Below are positions 6,510 through 8,276 of a stretch of DNA of 8,276 bases, one piece after another. Both the position numbers and the translations under genes were made by a program. The stretch is from DUOH01 sp036562625. Its GTDB lineage: Bacteria; Bacillota; UBA4882; UBA10575. The DNA lies in the NCBI GenBank assembly GCA_036562625.1, contig DATCJV010000166.1:1-8276 (forward strand), read 5' to 3'. A model generated the notes under the pieces. It saw only the letters and a list, made by a program, of their open reading frames with translations. It made no database searches and had not been told where the DNA came from. Every line of letters starts with the position of its first letter. Position 1 is the first letter of the stretch.

Positions 6510-6675
6510 ACATTCCCGTACCAGACGGAATATGCGCCGTACGCACTGGAAACTAAAGTTGCAGACTCTCTCCGTATGTTCCCATTGTCATGAACCCAAG
6601 TTGGCTCATAGGGTCTGCCCAAGCTGTGGATATTATGATGGGAGACAGGTAATGGAGACTGCCGAAGCCAAATAA
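6490..6675 (+). CDS. rpmF: 50S ribosomal protein L32, zinc-binding form
   Basis: Small basic component of the large ribosomal subunit. The 61 residues match L32: start MANPKNRHSRTRRNMRRTHW, then a zinc ribbon with C30-x2-C33 and C43-x2-C46 (VCSHCHEPKLAHRVCPSCGYY). All four cysteines are present, so this is the zinc-containing (C+) form and not the cysteine-free paralogue some bacteria use under zinc limitation. The start at 6490 is set by the full Shine-Dalgarno site. The overlap with yceD gives translational coupling, and both use the strong promoter at 5815-5843. A terminator follows 16 bases after the stop. Confidence 0.97.
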   Translation: MANPKNRHSRTRRNMRRTHWKLKLQTLSVCSHCHEPKLAHRVCPSCGYYDGRQVMETAEAK

Positions 6676-6691
6676 AAAAGTAAAAACCGAG

Positions 6692-6720
6692 AAAAGGTCT
6701 GGAAACGACCTTTTTTCTTT
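6692..6720 (+). terminator. Rho-independent terminator after rpmF
   Basis: AAAAGGTC (6692-6699) pairs perfectly with GACCTTTT (6707-6714) around a 7-base loop, and six T residues (6711-6716), then C and TTT, form the tail. It separates yceD-rpmF from plsX. Confidence 0.88.
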
Positions 6721-6751
6721 ATGCCTGCTTACATCAACAAGGCAAAGTTCG

Positions 6752-6778
6752 TTTTTTTTTTTTTTCGCGCCGGGCGCG
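6752..6778. repeat. T14 tract abutting a GC-only palindrome
   Basis: Fourteen T residues (6752-6765) are followed directly by CGCGCC-G-GGCGCG (6766-6778), a 6-bp perfect inverted repeat with one central base. As RNA it could form a 5-bp stem with a CGG loop. The T tract comes before the stem, so this is not a + strand terminator. It sits between the rpmF terminator and the plsX promoter and might be an operator or a slippage-prone tract. Confidence 0.5.
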
Positions 6779-6822
6779 CTTGACGCCAGAATACGGAGTA
6801 ATTTTGAGGTTCTTTTCTTTTC

Positions 6823-6851
6823 TTTACTTTTTTATGTTTTTTTGCTATATT
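6823..6851 (+). promoter_or_regulatory. Extended -10 promoter for plsX-fabD
   Basis: TTTACT (6823-6828), a 17-base spacer, then TATATT (6846-6851), with TGC just before the -10 giving an extended -10 (TGnTATATT). The expected start is near 6858, leaving a leader of about 24 bases with GGGGGTG (6868-6874) as the ribosome site. The surroundings (6811-6843) are very T-rich. Confidence 0.65.
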
Positions 6852-6881
6852 TTTATGTGAAAATGATGGGGGTGTTATACT

Positions 6882-7883
6882 GTGAGAATTGCCGTCGACG
6901 CCATGGGTGGAGACTATGCCCCGCATGAGGCCGTTCTGGGCGCGGTTGAAGCCGCTAAAGAATGGAATGTTCCTGTTGTACTGGTCGGCCGGGAGGAAGA
7001 GCTGAAAAAAGAATTGGCTTCGCTCGAATATCCGTCCGACTTAATTTCCATAGTAAACGCAGAAAAAACAATTGGTATGAATGAGCATCCTGCTACCGCC
7101 GTGCGGAAAAAACGCAACTCCTCGATTGTAGTAGCCAACCGTCTGGTCAAAGACGGCGAGGCTGATGCGATCATTTCCGCGGGAAATACCGGCGCCGCCA
7201 TGGCCGCCTCCCTACTCACCCTCGGACGAATCCCGGGAGTCTCCAGGCCTGCCATTGCCATCCCCATGCCGACGGTGAAAGGGGTCACGGTGCTGCTGGA
7301 TGCCGGCGCTAATGCCGATTGCGACCCCGAAGATCTGTTACAATTCGCCATCATGGGTTCAATCTATGCAGAAGCTGTTTTAAAGATTACCGGGCCAAAA
7401 GTGGGCCTTCTCAATATCGGAGAAGAAGAAGAGAAGGGTAACCGGCTGACGTTGGCCACCTACAGTCGGCTAAAAGAAAGTTCCCTGCATTTCATCGGTA
7501 ATGTAGAAGGTAGAGACATCCCCTTTGGCGTCTGTGATGTGTTAGTCTGTGATGGCTTTGTCGGAAATACCATTCTAAAATTTACAGAGGGGTTTGCCGC
7601 AGCTCTTTTTTCCTTGATGAAAGAGGCCTTGCTCAGTACAACACGAACGAAATTTGGGGCTTTCCTGATTAAACCCGGGCTAAAATCCTTAAAAGCCAGA
7701 ATGGATTATTCAGAGTACGGCGGAGCCCCTTTGCTCGGTGTTCGTGGTGTAAGTATCATCAGCCATGGTAGTTCCAATGCCAAAGCTTTCAAGAACGCCA
7801 TTCGCTCCGGGGTCAACGCCATTAACGAAGATGTGACCGGAAAAATTCACAAACTGATTACGACCGACCAAAAGAAATCCTGA
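6882..7883 (+). CDS. plsX: Phosphate acyltransferase PlsX
   Basis: Converts acyl-ACP and phosphate to acyl-phosphate, which PlsY then uses to acylate glycerol-3-phosphate; a peripheral membrane enzyme at the start of phospholipid synthesis. It has 333 residues, the usual length for Firmicutes. It starts with VRIAVDAMGGDYAPHEAVLG and carries IISAGNTGA, LLNIGEEEEKGN, CDGFVGN and the C-terminal GVSIISHGSSNAKA, all PlsX hallmarks. GTG at 6882 is the start, since the family begins only a few residues before DAMGGD and GGGGGTG lies eight bases upstream. In many Firmicutes fapR precedes and fabH follows plsX; here neither is adjacent. fabD begins 49 bases downstream and probably shares the transcript. 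Confidence 0.97.
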   Translation: MRIAVDAMGGDYAPHEAVLGAVEAAKEWNVPVVLVGREEELKKELASLEYPSDLISIVNAEKTIGMNEHPATAVRKKRNSSIVVANRLVKDGEADAIISAGNTGAAMAASLLTLGRIPGVSRPAIAIPMPTVKGVTVLLDAGANADCDPEDLLQFAIMGSIYAEAVLKITGPKVGLLNIGEEEEKGNRLTLATYSRLKESSLHFIGNVEGRDIPFGVCDVLVCDGFVGNTILKFTEGFAAALFSLMKEALLSTTRTKFGAFLIKPGLKSLKARMDYSEYGGAPLLGVRGVSIISHGSSNAKAFKNAIRSGVNAINEDVTGKIHKLITTDQKKS

Positions 7884-7917
7884 ACATTGATGCTACCTGC
7901 CACCAACATTTTCAAGT

Positions 7918-7935
7918 GAGGAGGAGTTTTTCATA
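7918..7935 (+). promoter_or_regulatory. Ribosome binding site and apparent ATA start codon of fabD
   Basis: GAGGAGGAG (7918-7926, core AGGAGG 7919-7924) is followed after eight bases by ATA at 7933 in the fabD frame. No ATG, GTG or TTG in frame lies at usable distance; the first in-frame ATG is 7951, 26 bases past the core. GTG 7916 is out of frame and meets a stop. Confidence 0.55.
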
Positions 7936-8276
7936 GAAAAAAGAATAGCTATGCTCTTTCCGGGTCAAGGCAGTCAATTTGTAGGAATGGGCCGTTCGCT
8001 ATATGAAGCCTCCGCAACGGCAAAAAACCTCTTTCACCAGGCTGAAGAGGTTTTGGCCCTGCCTCTCTGCAACTTATGTTTTAACGGACCCAGCGCTGAC
8101 TTGACAGATACCAGAATCGCCCAACCCGCTATCTTAACAGTCAGTTACATAATCTTTCAACTTTTAAAAGAAAACGGAGTGACTCCCACCTGGGTGGCAG
8201 GCCATAGTCTCGGTGAGTATACCGCCCTGGTGGCTGCAGAGGCCCTCGACTTTGAAGACGCTTTACGACTCGTCAA
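7933..8276 (+). CDS. fabD: Malonyl-CoA:ACP transacylase (FabD), N-terminal part; 3' end outside window
   Basis: Transfers malonate from malonyl-CoA to acyl carrier protein, supplying the extender unit for fatty-acid synthesis. About 114 codons are present. MLFPGQGSQFVGMG is the family's N-terminal signature, RIAQPAIL is typical, and GHSLGEYTAL holds the nucleophilic serine. Counting ATA 7933 as residue 1, this serine is number 92, the same number as in E. coli FabD, which supports the start. Beginning at ATG 7951 would delete the first beta-strand (KRIA). The Shine-Dalgarno site also fits ATA. ATA starts are very rare, so a base error for ATG is the main alternative. The downstream catalytic Arg and His lie beyond the window. 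Confidence 0.93.
   Translation, partial: MEKRIAMLFPGQGSQFVGMGRSLYEASATAKNLFHQAEEVLALPLCNLCFNGPSADLTDTRIAQPAILTVSYIIFQLLKENGVTPTWVAGHSLGEYTALVAAEALDFEDALRLV

Noticed and set aside
6876..6881. TATACT just before the plsX start, considered as a -10 box
   Set aside because: No usable -35 at 16-18 bases, and it would put the transcript start inside the gene; the extended -10 at 6846-6851 is better.
6914..7354. 146-codon minus-strand frame opposite plsX
   Set aside because: Low-complexity Ala/Ser/Thr product typical of an antisense shadow; plsX motifs run straight through it.
7951..7953. ATG 7951 as the fabD start
   Set aside because: Too far from the Shine-Dalgarno site (26 bases) and would remove the first beta-strand residues KRIA conserved in position in FabD.

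Overview
The window reads as chromosomal DNA of roughly balanced base composition from an endospore-type Firmicute of the class Clostridia, most like the Peptococcaceae/Desulfitobacteriaceae. This rests on Shine-Dalgarno sites of the AAGGAGG type before most genes, consensus sigma-A-like promoters, an SLH-domain surface protein, a cohesin-like extracytoplasmic protein, and the yceD-rpmF / plsX-fabD gene order. The assignment is inference from gene content, since no rRNA is present. I see no tRNA, rRNA, CRISPR array, transposase or phage gene.

Layout. (1) Positions 1-581 hold the C-terminal half of purD (purine synthesis), closed by a hairpin plus T-run terminator at 636-671. (2) A promoter-like sequence near 733-759 precedes a tight five-gene cluster on the + strand, 809-5488: exbB/tolQ-type motor stator, exbD/tolR-type stator partner, a TonB-family transducer, a 723-residue secreted protein with repeated beta-domains and a C-terminal cohesin-like domain, and a secreted SLH + coiled-coil protein ending in a membrane helix. 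Intergenic gaps are 23 bases or overlaps, so they are probably co-transcribed. (3) A small convergent gene on the - strand (5468-5710) overlaps the end of the SLH gene by 21 bases. (4) A perfect TTGACA-N17-TATAAT promoter (5815-5843) drives yceD (DUF177) and rpmF, translationally coupled and closed by a strong terminator (6692-6720). (5) plsX has its own extended -10 promoter (6823-6851) and is followed by fabD, which runs off the window end and appears to start at an ATA codon.

How the genes work together. The rpmF-yceD unit serves 50S ribosome assembly and plsX-fabD serves phospholipid and fatty-acid synthesis. The five-gene block is the unusual part. It has the gene logic of Tol-Pal (TolQ-TolR-TolA-TolB-Pal), but a multi-domain cohesin-like protein sits where TolB would be and an SLH cell-wall-binding coiled-coil protein sits where Pal would be. 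My inference is a proton-motive-force-driven machine that acts on the cell wall or S-layer of a Clostridia cell. No TonB-dependent receptor or outer-membrane protein is visible in the window.
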